64,000 bases of DNA from Euzebyales bacterium (lineage in GTDB: Bacteria > Actinomycetota > Nitriliruptoria > Euzebyales > JAHELV01), in assembly GCA_036374135.1 (NCBI GenBank), contig DASUUK010000045.1, forward strand, positions 37,109 to 101,108. The letters are read 5' to 3'. The notes beneath the pieces are model-generated. The model was not told the DNA's origin. It ran no database searches and saw nothing but the letters and a program-made list of their open reading frames with translations. Position 1 is the first letter of the stretch. Each line of letters starts with the position of its first letter. Below are positions 44,211-52,917 of the stretch, piece after piece. The position numbers and the translations under genes were made by a program.

Positions 44211-45659
44211 ATGCCACGCCCCGACCCCACGCGTCTGGATCTGCTGCTCGACCACGTCCGCGCGCACGCCGGGCGCCACCTCGCGTCCCTCGACGAACGC
44301 CCGGTACGGCCGGCGGCCGACACCGCGGAGCTGCGCGAGGCGCTGGGCGGCCCGCTGCCGGACGGGGCCTCCGATCCGGTCGACGTGCTCGACCTGCTGG
44401 CGGCGACGGCTGAACGGGGCACGATCGCCACATCCTCGGCACGGTTCTTCGGGTTCGTGGTCGGTGGCGCGCTGCCCGCGGCGATGGCAGCCGACATGCT
44501 GACGCCGGTCTGGGACCAGAACGCGGGGCTGTACGTCATCGGGCCGGTCGCGGCCGTCGCCGAGGAGGTGGCGCGCACGTGGCTGCTCGACCTGTTGCGG
44601 CTGCCGCCCGATGCGTCGATGGCGTTCGTGACCGGCGGGCAGATGGCGAACACCACCGCACTGCTGGCCGCGCGCCACCACGTGCTGGCCGCCGCCGGTT
44701 GGGACGTCGAGCTCGACGGGCTGGCCGGCGGCCCCGAGGTCACGGTGCTGGCGGGGCGCGAACGGCACTCGTCCATCGACCGGGCGATGCGTCAGGTCGG
44801 CCTCGGCGCCCGACCTGTGCTCGTCGATGTCGACGCTGATGGCGCGATGGTCCCGGACGCCCTCGCGGCGGCTCTCGGCGACGTCGCGGGCCCGGCGATC
44901 GTGTGCGCGCAGATGGGCAACGTGAACACCGGGGCGCTCGATCCCGTCGGCCCGCTCAGCGACATCGCACACGACCACGGTGCCTGGCTCCACGTCGACG
45001 GCGCCTTCGGGCTGTGGGCCGCGTGCCTGCCCCGGTTGCGCGATGAGACCGACGGGGTCGATCGTGCCGACTCCTGGGCCGTGGACGCGCACAAGTGGCT
45101 CAACGTCCCCTACGACGCCGGGCTCGCGGTGACCGCGCACCCCGCCAGCCATGCCGCGGCGCTGGGCACCGATCCCCACCAGTCGACCTATCTGCAGTTC
45201 GGCGAAGGCACGCGGGACGCCGTGACGTGGACACCCGAGTTCTCCCGGCGCGGACGCGGTGTGCCGGTCTGGGCGGCGCTGCGGTCCTTGGGCCGCCAGG
45301 GCGTCATCGACATGGTCGAGCGCGGCTGCGCCATGGCGCAACGGTTCGCGGAGCTGCTCGGCGCGCAGCCGGGCGTCCACATCCGCAACTTCGTAGAGCC
45401 TGGTTCCACGAAACACGCGGCGGACCTCCGGCCAAGACCCACTGTCGTGTTGAACCAGGTGCTCGTCGGGTTCGACGACATCGACGTCGGCCGGTTGATC
45501 GCCGCCGTGCAGGACGACGGGACGTGCTGGATGAGCGGCACCACCTGGCGCGGCGAGCACCTGATGCGCATCTCGGTCTCGAACTGGCAGACCGACCCGG
45601 GCGACGTCGACCGGTCCGTCGATGCGATCCTGCGCTGCCACCACGCGCTGCGCTCCTGA
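44211..45659 (+). CDS. PLP-dependent group II amino acid decarboxylase
   Basis: 482 residues from ATG 44211 with GGAG seven bases upstream. Aminotransferase class V-like fold: FVTGGQMANTTALLAARH, HVDGAFGLWAACLPR with the PLP-contact Asp, and the Schiff-base Lys in SWAVDAHKWLNVPYD. Resembles aromatic L-amino acid or glutamate decarboxylases and the many actinobacterial proteins named aspartate aminotransferase family. Substrate cannot be inferred; neighbours give no pathway. Confidence 0.85.
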   Translation: MPRPDPTRLDLLLDHVRAHAGRHLASLDERPVRPAADTAELREALGGPLPDGASDPVDVLDLLAATAERGTIATSSARFFGFVVGGALPAAMAADMLTPVWDQNAGLYVIGPVAAVAEEVARTWLLDLLRLPPDASMAFVTGGQMANTTALLAARHHVLAAAGWDVELDGLAGGPEVTVLAGRERHSSIDRAMRQVGLGARPVLVDVDADGAMVPDALAAALGDVAGPAIVCAQMGNVNTGALDPVGPLSDIAHDHGAWLHVDGAFGLWAACLPRLRDETDGVDRADSWAVDAHKWLNVPYDAGLAVTAHPASHAAALGTDPHQSTYLQFGEGTRDAVTWTPEFSRRGRGVPVWAALRSLGRQGVIDMVERGCAMAQRFAELLGAQPGVHIRNFVEPGSTKHAADLRPRPTVVLNQVLVGFDDIDVGRLIAAVQDDGTCWMSGTTWRGEHLMRISVSNWQTDPGDVDRSVDAILRCHHALRS

Positions 45660-45793
45660 TCGGACCGGCACGGAGATCACGCCGCCGTCGCAGGGCCACG
45701 CGGAGCGGCCGCGACGCCTTGCGGCCCACCGCGACAGCGACGTCGCGTGGTCACCCTAGGATGCGGCGTGCGCGCACTGACCACGGGGGCACC

Positions 45794-46711
45794 ATGAGCA
45801 TCCGCGTCGGCACGGCATCGTGGACCGACCCCACGTTGACCCGCGACAGCGACTGGTACCCGCGGAAGACGATGTCGGCCGAGGAGCGGTTGCGGTACTA
45901 CGCCTCGCAGTTCGACGTCGTCGAGGTCGACGCGACCTACTACCACCCGCCGTCACGGGAGCTGGCCGGCCTGTGGACGGACCGGACGCCCGCGGACTTC
46001 CGCATGGACGTCAAGGCGTTCGCGCTGCTGACCCACCACCCGGCGCGGCGCGACGCGGTGTGGGACGACGTGCTGGCGCTGCTGCCCGCCGAGCACGCGG
46101 AGCGGTCGTCGATCTACCTGTCCCACCTGCCCGAGGCGGGCGTGGACCTGGCCTTCGAGCGGTTCGCGGACGCGCTGCTGCCGCTGCACTCGGCCGGCAA
46201 GCTCGGCGCCGTGTTCCTGCAGTTCCCGAAGTGGTTCACCAACCGCCGTGACAACCGTCGCTTCCTCGACTCGCTCGCCGACCGCCTGCCGGAGTACGAC
46301 GTGGCCGTCGAGTTCCGCCATGCCAGCTGGTTCTCCGGCGAGAGCGGCCCCAGGACACTGCGCCAGCTGGAGAACCACGGGTTGGCGTACGTGTGCGTGG
46401 ACGAGCCGCAGGGCTTCGACTCCTCGGTCCCGCCCGTGCTGGCCGTGACGTCCGACCTGGCCGTCGTGCGCTTCCACGGCCACAATGCCGACACGTGGGA
46501 GGCGCGCGGCATCTCGGCCGCCGAGCGGTTCCGCTACCTGTACGAGCGCGAGGAACTGCGGGAGTGGGCGCCGAAGGTCGCCGAGCTGGCGGAGTCGGCA
46601 TCGGAGACCCACGCCATCTTCAACAACTGCTACGCCGACTACGGCGTGCGCAACGCCGCACAGCTCATCGACCTGCTCGCCGGCCCTCCTGCAGTCAGCG
46701 GGTCCGGGTGA
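45794..46711 (+). CDS. DUF72 TIM-barrel protein
   Basis: 305 residues. N-terminal IRVGTASWTDPTLTRDSDWYP and RYYASQFDVVEVDATYYHPP, middle GAVFLQFPKWF and VAVEFRHASWF, and C-terminal IFNNCYADYGVRNAAQL are the signatures of DUF72 (YecE-like), of unknown biochemical function. Start ATG 45794. Its last 17 bases overlap the end of the convergent SIS gene. Confidence 0.88.
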   Translation: MSIRVGTASWTDPTLTRDSDWYPRKTMSAEERLRYYASQFDVVEVDATYYHPPSRELAGLWTDRTPADFRMDVKAFALLTHHPARRDAVWDDVLALLPAEHAERSSIYLSHLPEAGVDLAFERFADALLPLHSAGKLGAVFLQFPKWFTNRRDNRRFLDSLADRLPEYDVAVEFRHASWFSGESGPRTLRQLENHGLAYVCVDEPQGFDSSVPPVLAVTSDLAVVRFHGHNADTWEARGISAAERFRYLYEREELREWAPKVAELAESASETHAIFNNCYADYGVRNAAQLIDLLAGPPAVSGSG

Positions 46712-47550
46712 TCTTGGACAGCCCAACGGGGTGATCAGGGTCCAGACCGCGACGGCGCGCCGCCGTCAGCGCAAGCTGCTGGCAGCGGACGGCGGTCAGG
46801 ACCGGCGCGAGCCCCTCGGGTACCCGGGAAGGAACAGCGACGTCGGCCTCGTCGCGCTGACCGATCTCGACGAGGCGTGCAGCGCGCTGACCCAGCTCGG
46901 CCATGAGCTCGGCCGTGTCAGCGGCAGTGGCGCCGCGCGACGACAGCACGATGACCGGGAAGTCGCGCTCGACGACGGCGATCGGGCCGTGACGCAGATC
47001 GGCGGTCGAGTACCCCTGCGCGAGCAGCCCGGCGCACTCCTTGAGCTTGAGCGCAGCCTCCAGGGCGATCGCGAGGAGGAACCCGCGCCCGGTCACCAGC
47101 AGACCCGGGACCTGGTCCATGCGGGCGGCCGGGGTGTCGAGCGCGGCGGCGTCGTCGAGCACATCGCTGACGGCGTGCGGGAGCCGGTCCCAGTCATCGT
47201 CCTCCCAGGGCACGGTGCCGACGGCGTCGGCGATCACCGCCATGCCGAGCAGTTGCGCGGTGAACGTCTTGGTCGCCGGCACGGCACGCTCGCGTCCCGC
47301 CTCCAGGTGGACGACGCTGTGGCTCACGGTGGCGAGGGGGCTCGTGTCGTCGTTGGTAACGGCGACGACGTGCGCGCCGCGCGCGGCCATGCGCCGCGTG
47401 ACGTCGACGATCTCGGGCGTCCGGCGGATCCGTCCCGATGTGACCAGGTCGCCCGGGGGACCTGGGACCCACGGGCGATCAGCGCCAAGGACCGCAGCGC
47501 AGGCAGCTGAGCGTCAGCGGCGGCGTCGGGCGCGACGACGGCGGCCACAC
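46695..47550 (-). pseudogene. Decayed SIS-domain sugar isomerase (GlmS/AgaS-like)
   Basis: The open part (46695-47390, 231 residues) matches the end of the first and all of the second SIS domain: AVPATKTFTAQLLGMAVIAD, GRGFLLAIALEAALKLKECA and STADLRHGPIAVVE. Upstream in this frame LVTSGRIRRTPEIVDVTRRM continues the first domain but a TGA soon follows (about 47508). Another frame holds AAVVAPDAAADAQLPALRSL then ALIARGS, which looks like the start of the first domain. About 45 residues and a normal start seem to be missing. A short functional protein from ATG 47390 is less likely. Confidence 0.6.
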
Positions 47551-47560
47551 GGTCGGGGGG

Positions 47561-48202
47561 TCAGCCCGCCGCGAAGGCCTGTCGGCGGGCCCAGGCGGCC
47601 ATGGACGACACCAGGCCGGGCAGGTCGATCAGACGGGCCGCCTCACCGCGGTCGCGGCGGTGGATCCGGTGGGTGTCGGACACGGTCACGTCGTGGTCGG
47701 GGCGGTCGAGCACGATGATCTCGTCACCGGGACCGATCCGCCCCGGAGCGATGACGCGCAGGTACGCACCTGTGCGGTCCAGCGCACCGAAGCGCCTCGG
47801 CCAGGCCTGCTCCCCCACCTGTGCCCCGAATGTCGCGCACGGGATCCTCGGGCCGCTGACCTCGACGGTGACGGTCCCGATGCGCCAGCGCTCACCGATC
47901 AGGGCGGCGTTGACGTCGATTCCGCGGGTCGTGAGGTTGTCACCGAAGGTCCCTGGCCGCAGCGCACGCCCGAGCTCGCGCTCCCAGTGGTCGTAGTCCT
48001 CGCCCGCGAACGCGTACAGCGCCTGCTCGTTGCCGCCGTGGTGCCGTGTGTCACCGACCTGGTCGGTGACGAAGCCCTCCATGTCGACCTCGACCGGCCC
48101 GTCTGTGGGGTGCTTGTCGATCGCGGTCTGCACGATGCCGTTGCCGACGACCTTCGAGCGCGGCGTCGCGACGTTGCAGTGGGTGATGTGCGCGTTGGAC
48201 AT
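47561..48202 (-). CDS. MOSC-domain protein
   Basis: 213 residues. MOSC domain of the YiiM type: DQVGDTRHHGGNEQALYAF, LGRALRPGTFGDNLTTRG, and the conserved Cys in VSGPRIPCATFG. Such proteins bind molybdenum cofactor or reduce N-hydroxylated compounds. A -10-like TAGGCT (48238-48243, minus) lies 36 bases upstream. The gap 48203-48422 has no other gene that I can see. Confidence 0.88.
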   Translation of the reverse strand: MSNAHITHCNVATPRSKVVGNGIVQTAIDKHPTDGPVEVDMEGFVTDQVGDTRHHGGNEQALYAFAGEDYDHWERELGRALRPGTFGDNLTTRGIDVNAALIGERWRIGTVTVEVSGPRIPCATFGAQVGEQAWPRRFGALDRTGAYLRVIAPGRIGPGDEIIVLDRPDHDVTVSDTHRIHRRDRGEAARLIDLPGLVSSMAAWARRQAFAAG

Positions 48203-48422
48203 CCGCTGACCCGACGACGCAGTGAGGAGCGCCTGCCAGCCTACGATTGGCGGGACGGATCGCTACGGCGCTGATCGCACCAGCGCGCGTGCGCGGTCGT
48301 CGCCGCTCCACCGAGGGTGGACGTGGCACGGTCCACCAGGCGGCATGTGCCGCAGCAGCCACCGCGGACCACGGGCGACACGCCGGCCAGTCGCAGGTGT
48401 GCAAGCCCTCGATCGGCGCGGC

Positions 48423-49715
48423 CTACAGGGTCGTGGCCACCTCAGCGGCCGCGCCCACTGTCGCTTCGAGGTCTTCGTCGGACTGGGCGAGGCTGAAGAA
48501 GAACGCCTCGTAGCCCGACGGCGGGAGGTACACCCCCCGCTCCAGCATGCCGTGGAAGAAGCGAGCGTAGCGGGCGTGGTCGGCGGCACGCGCCTGATCG
48601 AAGTCGCGGACGGGGGCGTCGGCGAAGTACACGCCGGCGAGCGAGCGCACCCGTTGCAGCTGGGCGGGCACGCCGTGCTCGGCGAACGCCTTCGCGAAGC
48701 CGTCCAGCACGCGGTCCGCACGCGCCCGGAGACCCGCGTAGACGTCGTCGTCGAGCAGGCGCAGCTGCGCGAGCCCGGCGGCGACCGCGACGGGGTTGCC
48801 CGACAGCGTGCCGGCCTGATACACGGGACCGACCGGCGCGAGCTGCGCCATGACGTCGGCGGTGCCTCCGAACGCGGCGAGGGGGAACCCTCCGCCGACG
48901 ACCTTGCCGAGCGCGACGAGGTCCGGCGTGATGCCGTAGACCTCACTCGCGCCGCCACGCGCGAGACGGAACCCGGTCATCACCTCGTCGAACAGCAGCA
49001 GAGCACCGTGTGCGCGGGTGACGTCGCGCAGGTGCTGCAGGAAGCCGGGCTCCGGCGGCACGACGCCCATGTTGGCCGCGACGGGCTCACAGATGACGAC
49101 AGCGACCTGCGCCCCGACCCGGGCGAACACGGCGTCGATCGCCTCGGAGTCGTTCCAGGGCACGACGATCGTGTCGGCGGCCGCGCCCGGCGTGACGCCG
49201 GGCGAGTCCGGCAGGCCGAACGTGGCGACGCCGCTGCCCGCAGCGGCCAGCAGCGCGTCGCTGTGGCCGTGGTAGTGGCCCGCGAACTTGACCAGCTTGG
49301 GGCGCCCCGTCGCACCGCGCGCCAACCGGATCGCGCTCATCGTGGCCTCGGTGCCGCTGGACACGCACCGCACCTGATCGACACCGGGCACGCGCGCGAC
49401 GATCTCCTCGGCCAGCGCCACCTCGGCCTCCGTCGGCGCGCCGAAGCTCGACCCACGCTCCAGCGCGTCCCGCGCGGCGTCGACCACCTCGCGGCGACCG
49501 TGGCCCAGGATCAGCGGGCCCCAGCTGTTCACGTAGTCGATGTAGCGGCGTCCATCGACGTCGTACAGGTACGCCCCGTCACCACGGGCGATGAACCGGG
49601 GCGTGCCACCCACGCCACGAAACGCCCGGACCGGCGAGTTGACCCCACCGGGGATCACCCGCTGGGCGCGGGCGAACAGCTCCGCCGACCTTGCCGCCTG
49701 CTCGGATGTCGTCAT
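48423..49715 (-). CDS. hemL: Glutamate-1-semialdehyde 2,1-aminomutase
   Basis: 430 residues. PLP enzyme giving 5-aminolevulinate. [50 protein letters not shown] and the PLP Lys in [21 protein letters not shown] are all intact. Start ATG 49715. With hemA it forms the C5 route to heme. It stands apart from the hemB-hemA group by an aldo/keto reductase gene and a repeat array. Confidence 0.95.
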   Translation of the reverse strand: MTTSEQAARSAELFARAQRVIPGGVNSPVRAFRGVGGTPRFIARGDGAYLYDVDGRRYIDYVNSWGPLILGHGRREVVDAARDALERGSSFGAPTEAEVALAEEIVARVPGVDQVRCVSSGTEATMSAIRLARGATGRPKLVKFAGHYHGHSDALLAAAGSGVATFGLPDSPGVTPGAAADTIVVPWNDSEAIDAVFARVGAQVAVVICEPVAANMGVVPPEPGFLQHLRDVTRAHGALLLFDEVMTGFRLARGGASEVYGITPDLVALGKVVGGGFPLAAFGGTADVMAQLAPVGPVYQAGTLSGNPVAVAAGLAQLRLLDDDVYAGLRARADRVLDGFAKAFAEHGVPAQLQRVRSLAGVYFADAPVRDFDQARAADHARYARFFHGMLERGVYLPPSGYEAFFFSLAQSDEDLEATVGAAAEVATTL

Positions 49716-49750
49716 CGCACTGATCCTCGTTCGCGAACTTCCACGTCAGC

Positions 49751-49915
49751 CGGGGAACAATCCACCGCCCCGCGTTGACAACTCTCCCCAGATGGCGCGC
49801 GACGCCCACGACCGGGGAACAATCCACCGCCCCGCGTTGACTACTCTCCCCAGATGGCGCGCGACGCCCACGACCGGGGGAACAATCCACCGCCCCGCGT
49901 TGACAACTCTCCCCA
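49751..49915 (-). repeat. Palindromic 62-bp-period repeat, three copies, after the aldo/keto reductase gene
   Basis: Units with GGGGAAC at 49752, 49814 and 49877. On the minus strand each begins GGGGAGAGTTGTCAACGCGG and ends GATTGTTCCCC. The 22-base spacers (with GGCGCGCGACGCCCACG) are identical, so this is a tandem repeat, not an array with unique spacers. It begins 14 bases after the stop of the 49930-50937 gene. Confidence 0.85.
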
Positions 49916-49929
49916 GTGCACCGGGTGCG

Positions 49930-50937
49930 TCAGGCGTTCACCTTCGTCGTCTGGTCCGACATGTGCGTCACGCCGAAGTTGTCGGCGTACAGCGCGGCGA
50001 CACGTGCGAGCTCGTCGGCGGTGAGGTCCGGCGTGTCGGACGCGCCCGCGAACTCCGCGATCTGATCGCGGCCGTAGATGTTGGGCAGGGTCGTCGCGAC
50101 GTGGTCGTCGGCCAGCATCCAGCGCAGCGCCGCCTGCCCGAGCGTGCGCCCCGGCTCTTTCAAGAAGTCGAGCGTGCCGACCTTCTGTACGCCCTCGACC
50201 AGCCAGCTCCGGGGACGATGTCGGCGGTGATCGGTCTTGTCGAACACGGTGTCGACGGTCAGGTTGCCCTCGAGCATCCCGCTGGAGTGGGGAACCCGCA
50301 CGATCATCTGCGTGCCAGTCTCGGCGGCGACATCCAGCAGCTCGCGGCCCGGCGACTGCTCGAGCAGGTTGTAGATCATCTGCACGGCCGGCACCTGGCG
50401 GGTGCGCATGGCGTGGACGCCCTCGTCGAGCCAGCCGATCTTGGGGCCGAGCGCAACGCCGAAGGCGCGGATCTTGCCCGCGCGGCGGGCATCGTCCAGC
50501 AGTTCGAACAGCGCGTCGTCATCGATGTGGGGCATCCGCGGGTTGTGCAGCTGCCACACGTCGATGTGCTCGACCCCGAGACGACGGAGGCTGTCATCGA
50601 GTGCCCGGCGGACCCCGTCGAGTGAGAAGTCCTTCGCGCGTTCCTGCTGGCCGCGCCGGCTGGCGGTCGACGCGTCGGAGATGTCGTAGCCGAACTTCGT
50701 ACCGATCACGATCTGATCGCGCACGCCGGCCAGCGCCTTGCCGAGCACCTGCTCGGCGTAACCCTCGGCGTAGGCGTCGGCCGTGTCGAAGAACGTGATG
50801 CCGGCGTCGAAGGCGGCGCGGTGCAGGTCGATCGCCTCGGCCTCGGTGTAGTCGCCCCACCACCCCGTCGTCACCGTCCAGTTGCCGAAGCCGATCTCGC
50901 TGACATCGATGTCCGGTGTGAGCTGGCGGTACCGCAT
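49930..50937 (-). CDS. Aldo/keto reductase
   Basis: 335 residues from ATG 50937 with GAGGAG upstream. NADPH-dependent (alpha/beta)8 reductase: catalytic Asp, Tyr in FFDTADAYAEGYAEQVLG, Lys in IVIGTKFGYD and His in DVWQLHNPRM; cofactor site in the C-terminal half. Belongs to the group of oxidoreductases related to AKR12/13-type proteins. Substrate unknown. One segment, DKTDHRRHRPRSWLVEGVQK, resembles that of several actinobacterial homologues. Confidence 0.88.
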   Translation of the reverse strand: MRYRQLTPDIDVSEIGFGNWTVTTGWWGDYTEAEAIDLHRAAFDAGITFFDTADAYAEGYAEQVLGKALAGVRDQIVIGTKFGYDISDASTASRRGQQERAKDFSLDGVRRALDDSLRRLGVEHIDVWQLHNPRMPHIDDDALFELLDDARRAGKIRAFGVALGPKIGWLDEGVHAMRTRQVPAVQMIYNLLEQSPGRELLDVAAETGTQMIVRVPHSSGMLEGNLTVDTVFDKTDHRRHRPRSWLVEGVQKVGTLDFLKEPGRTLGQAALRWMLADDHVATTLPNIYGRDQIAEFAGASDTPDLTADELARVAALYADNFGVTHMSDQTTKVNA

Positions 50938-51094
50938 GGCGTCTGACTCCTCGTTCGAGCGGGCATCGCCGAGCCTAGTGCGCGACGGTGCGCGGGGCCC
51001 CGCGCACCCACGTCGAATCGGCCAGCGTGTCGACCGCCTCGTTGCCACCGGACCATCGTCCCGCGATGCCCGTTCGCGCAATGCTCCGCCACAC

Positions 51095-51131
51095 GACCCC
51101 GCGTTGACGGGCGTCCCGTCCGTGATCGGAA
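51095..51131 (-). repeat. Degenerate single copy of the palindromic repeat
   Basis: Minus strand contains GGGACGCCCGTCAACGCGGG followed by GTCGTGTGGCGGAGC. It shares GTCAACGCGGGG with the units at 19944-20050 and 49751-49915 but its outer stem has decayed. It lies in the 265-base gap between the aldo/keto reductase start and the SnoaL-like stop. Confidence 0.45.
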
Positions 51132-51136
51132 CATGC

Positions 51137-51177
51137 AGAAAGCCGGCCCCCGCTCAGGTTGACGGAGACCGGCCGGC
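51137..51177 (-). terminator. Rho-independent terminator after the hemB unit
   Basis: Minus strand: GGCCGGC (51171-51177) pairs with GCCGGCC (51142-51148), then TTTCTGC follows. The loop contains GTCAAC, the same hexamer as the palindromic repeats. It stands 26 bases after the SnoaL-like gene stop and would end the rex-hem-hemB transcript. Confidence 0.6.
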
Positions 51178-51202
51178 CGCACGACCGGTGCGCGGCGCGA
51201 TG

Positions 51203-51568
51203 TCAGGCCGCAGGGAGGTCCCGGTAGATGCGTACGCGAACGAGCCGGTCGTCGCGGACGGTGTAGAAGGCGGCGACAGCGATGTCGTGCGCGGCGCCGT
51301 CGACGGTCAGCTGCTCCGTCAGCTCACATGCCACCGTGTCACCATCGATGACGATGCGTTGCACCGTCAGGCGTGCGGTGACCGGCGACGCGAAGCTGTC
51401 CGCGAACAGCGCACGGATCGCACGGGCACCGATGGCCGTCTGTTCGCCGACGGAGAACACCGCGTCGTCGGCGATGTCGGCCATGACGGCCGGCAGGTCC
51501 GCTGCGTTGAACGCCGCGATGTGCGCCTCGACGACGCCGTGGGGTCCGGCCGGGCCCGTGTCAGACAC
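51203..51568 (-). CDS. SnoaL/NTF2-like protein
   Basis: 121 residues, GTG start overlapping the hemB stop by eight bases, so probably coupled to it. NTF2-like cone fold: AHIAAFNAADLPAVMADIAD, FSVGEQTAIGARAIRALFAD and AAFYTVRDDRLVRVRIYRD. Such proteins are small isomerases, hydrolases or dimer modules. Function with heme synthesis is not evident. Confidence 0.75.
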   Translation of the reverse strand: MSDTGPAGPHGVVEAHIAAFNAADLPAVMADIADDAVFSVGEQTAIGARAIRALFADSFASPVTARLTVQRIVIDGDTVACELTEQLTVDGAAHDIAVAAFYTVRDDRLVRVRIYRDLPAA

Positions 51569-52556
51569 TCGTCAGGCGGCGCGCCATCCACCCCGCCGCG
51601 TAGGTGATCACCAGATCCGCGCCGGCGCGCGCGACCGACGTCAGCACCTCGGCCATCGCGCGGTCCCCGTCGAGCCAGCCTCGCTCGGCGGCGGCGTGGA
51701 TCATCGCGTACTCGCCGGACACGTGATACGCGGCGAGCGGCATGCCGGTCTCCTGCTTGACCCGCCACACCAGGTCGAGGTACGCCACGGCCGGCTTGAC
51801 CAGCAGCACGTCGGCGCCCTCCGCTGCGTCGGCCAGCGCCTCGCGCACGCCTTCGTCACCGTTGGCCGGGTCGAGTTGGTAGGTCGTGCGGTCGCCGAAC
51901 TGCGGGGCGCACTCGGCGGCGTCGCGGAACGGCCCGTACAACGCGCTGGCGTACTTGGTGCAGTACGCCATGATCCCGGCGGACTCCGCGTGCCCCGCAT
52001 CGTCAAGGGCATGGCGGATGACGCCGACCTGGCCGTCCATCATCCCGGACGGCGCCACCATGTCCGCGCCCGCGGTGGCCTGACTGACCGCAGCGCGCCC
52101 GTACGCCTGGTTGGCGGCGTCGTTGTCCACGGTGCCGTCGTTCCGCAGTGGACCGCAGTGACCGTGCGACGTGTACTCGTCGAGGCAGGTGTCCGCGATC
52201 AGCACGAGGCCGTCGCCGTGATCGTCGCGGAGCGCGCGCAGCCCCTGCTGGAGGATCCCATCGTCGTTCCAGGCCTGGGACCCCTCGGCGTCCTTGTGCG
52301 CCGGCACGCCGAACAGCAGCACCGCGCCGACGCCGGCCGCGCGGAGGTCCTTGACCTCGTCGCACAGGCTCGAAACCGTGTGCTGCACGACCCCGGGCAT
52401 CGAGTCGACGGGCCGAGGCTCGGAGATGCCCTCCTTGACGAACAGCGGGGCGACGAGGCGGTCCGGCGTCAACGTGGTCTCGCGGACCAGCGTCCGCAGC
52501 GCCGGCGTCCGGCGCAGGCGGCGTGGTCGGGCGTGCGGGAACGGTGCGGGTTGCAT
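51561..52556 (-). CDS. hemB: Delta-aminolevulinic acid dehydratase
   Basis: 331 residues from ATG 52556; the longer open frame is not homologous. Condenses two 5-aminolevulinates to porphobilinogen. DTCLDEYTSHGHCGPL is the metal-site loop, Lys residues in AYCTKYASALYGPFRDA and DVLLVKPAVAYLDL form the two Schiff bases. PSGMMDGQVGVIRHALDD is conserved. The start follows the cobA-hemD and small lipoprotein genes. Confidence 0.95.
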   Translation of the reverse strand: MQPAPFPHARPRRLRRTPALRTLVRETTLTPDRLVAPLFVKEGISEPRPVDSMPGVVQHTVSSLCDEVKDLRAAGVGAVLLFGVPAHKDAEGSQAWNDDGILQQGLRALRDDHGDGLVLIADTCLDEYTSHGHCGPLRNDGTVDNDAANQAYGRAAVSQATAGADMVAPSGMMDGQVGVIRHALDDAGHAESAGIMAYCTKYASALYGPFRDAAECAPQFGDRTTYQLDPANGDEGVREALADAAEGADVLLVKPAVAYLDLVWRVKQETGMPLAAYHVSGEYAMIHAAAERGWLDGDRAMAEVLTSVARAGADLVITYAAGWMARRLTSV

Positions 52557-52609
52557 GATCGTGAGCCTAGTCGCGGCGCATCGTGTTGTCGTGCGCCCCG
52601 CCCGCGACG

Positions 52610-52753
52610 TTACTCGCCGTCGTCCTGCAGGACCTCCTCCTGGGCCTCGTCGATGTTCTGGTTGGTGTCCTCCTGCAGACCCTCGACGGTGTTGGCGCAG
52701 GCCGACAGCAGGAACAGGGCGAGCATCAGCAGCACTGCCAGGCGTGTACGCAT
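52610..52753 (-). CDS. Small entericidin-like lipoprotein
   Basis: 47 residues from ATG 52753 with GAGGAG upstream. Signal with lipobox LLSAC, then ANTVEGLQEDTNQNIDEAQ and an acidic end. Length, lipobox and the NTxxGxxED pattern recall entericidins, small membrane lipoproteins of proteobacteria. Role unknown; it sits within the heme gene unit between hemD and hemB. Confidence 0.6.
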   Translation of the reverse strand: MRTRLAVLLMLALFLLSACANTVEGLQEDTNQNIDEAQEEVLQDDGE

Positions 52754-52917
52754 CGCAGGTCTCCTCGGGCGACGGATGTGGTGTGCAGATGCCCATGCCG
52801 GCAACCTACGACACGTGTACGACAGTCCTGGACGCCGATCGGTGCGGCTCAGGCCACTCCGTCAGTCGCTGCGCCTTCCTCTCCCCCGCCCTGGTTCTCC
52901 TGCCCGCCGCCGCCTGG

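Noticed and set aside
49751..49915. Possible CRISPR array
   Set aside because: Repeats of about 40 bases recur every 62 bases, but the spacers are identical to each other and no cas genes are present. It is a tandem repeat of palindromes.
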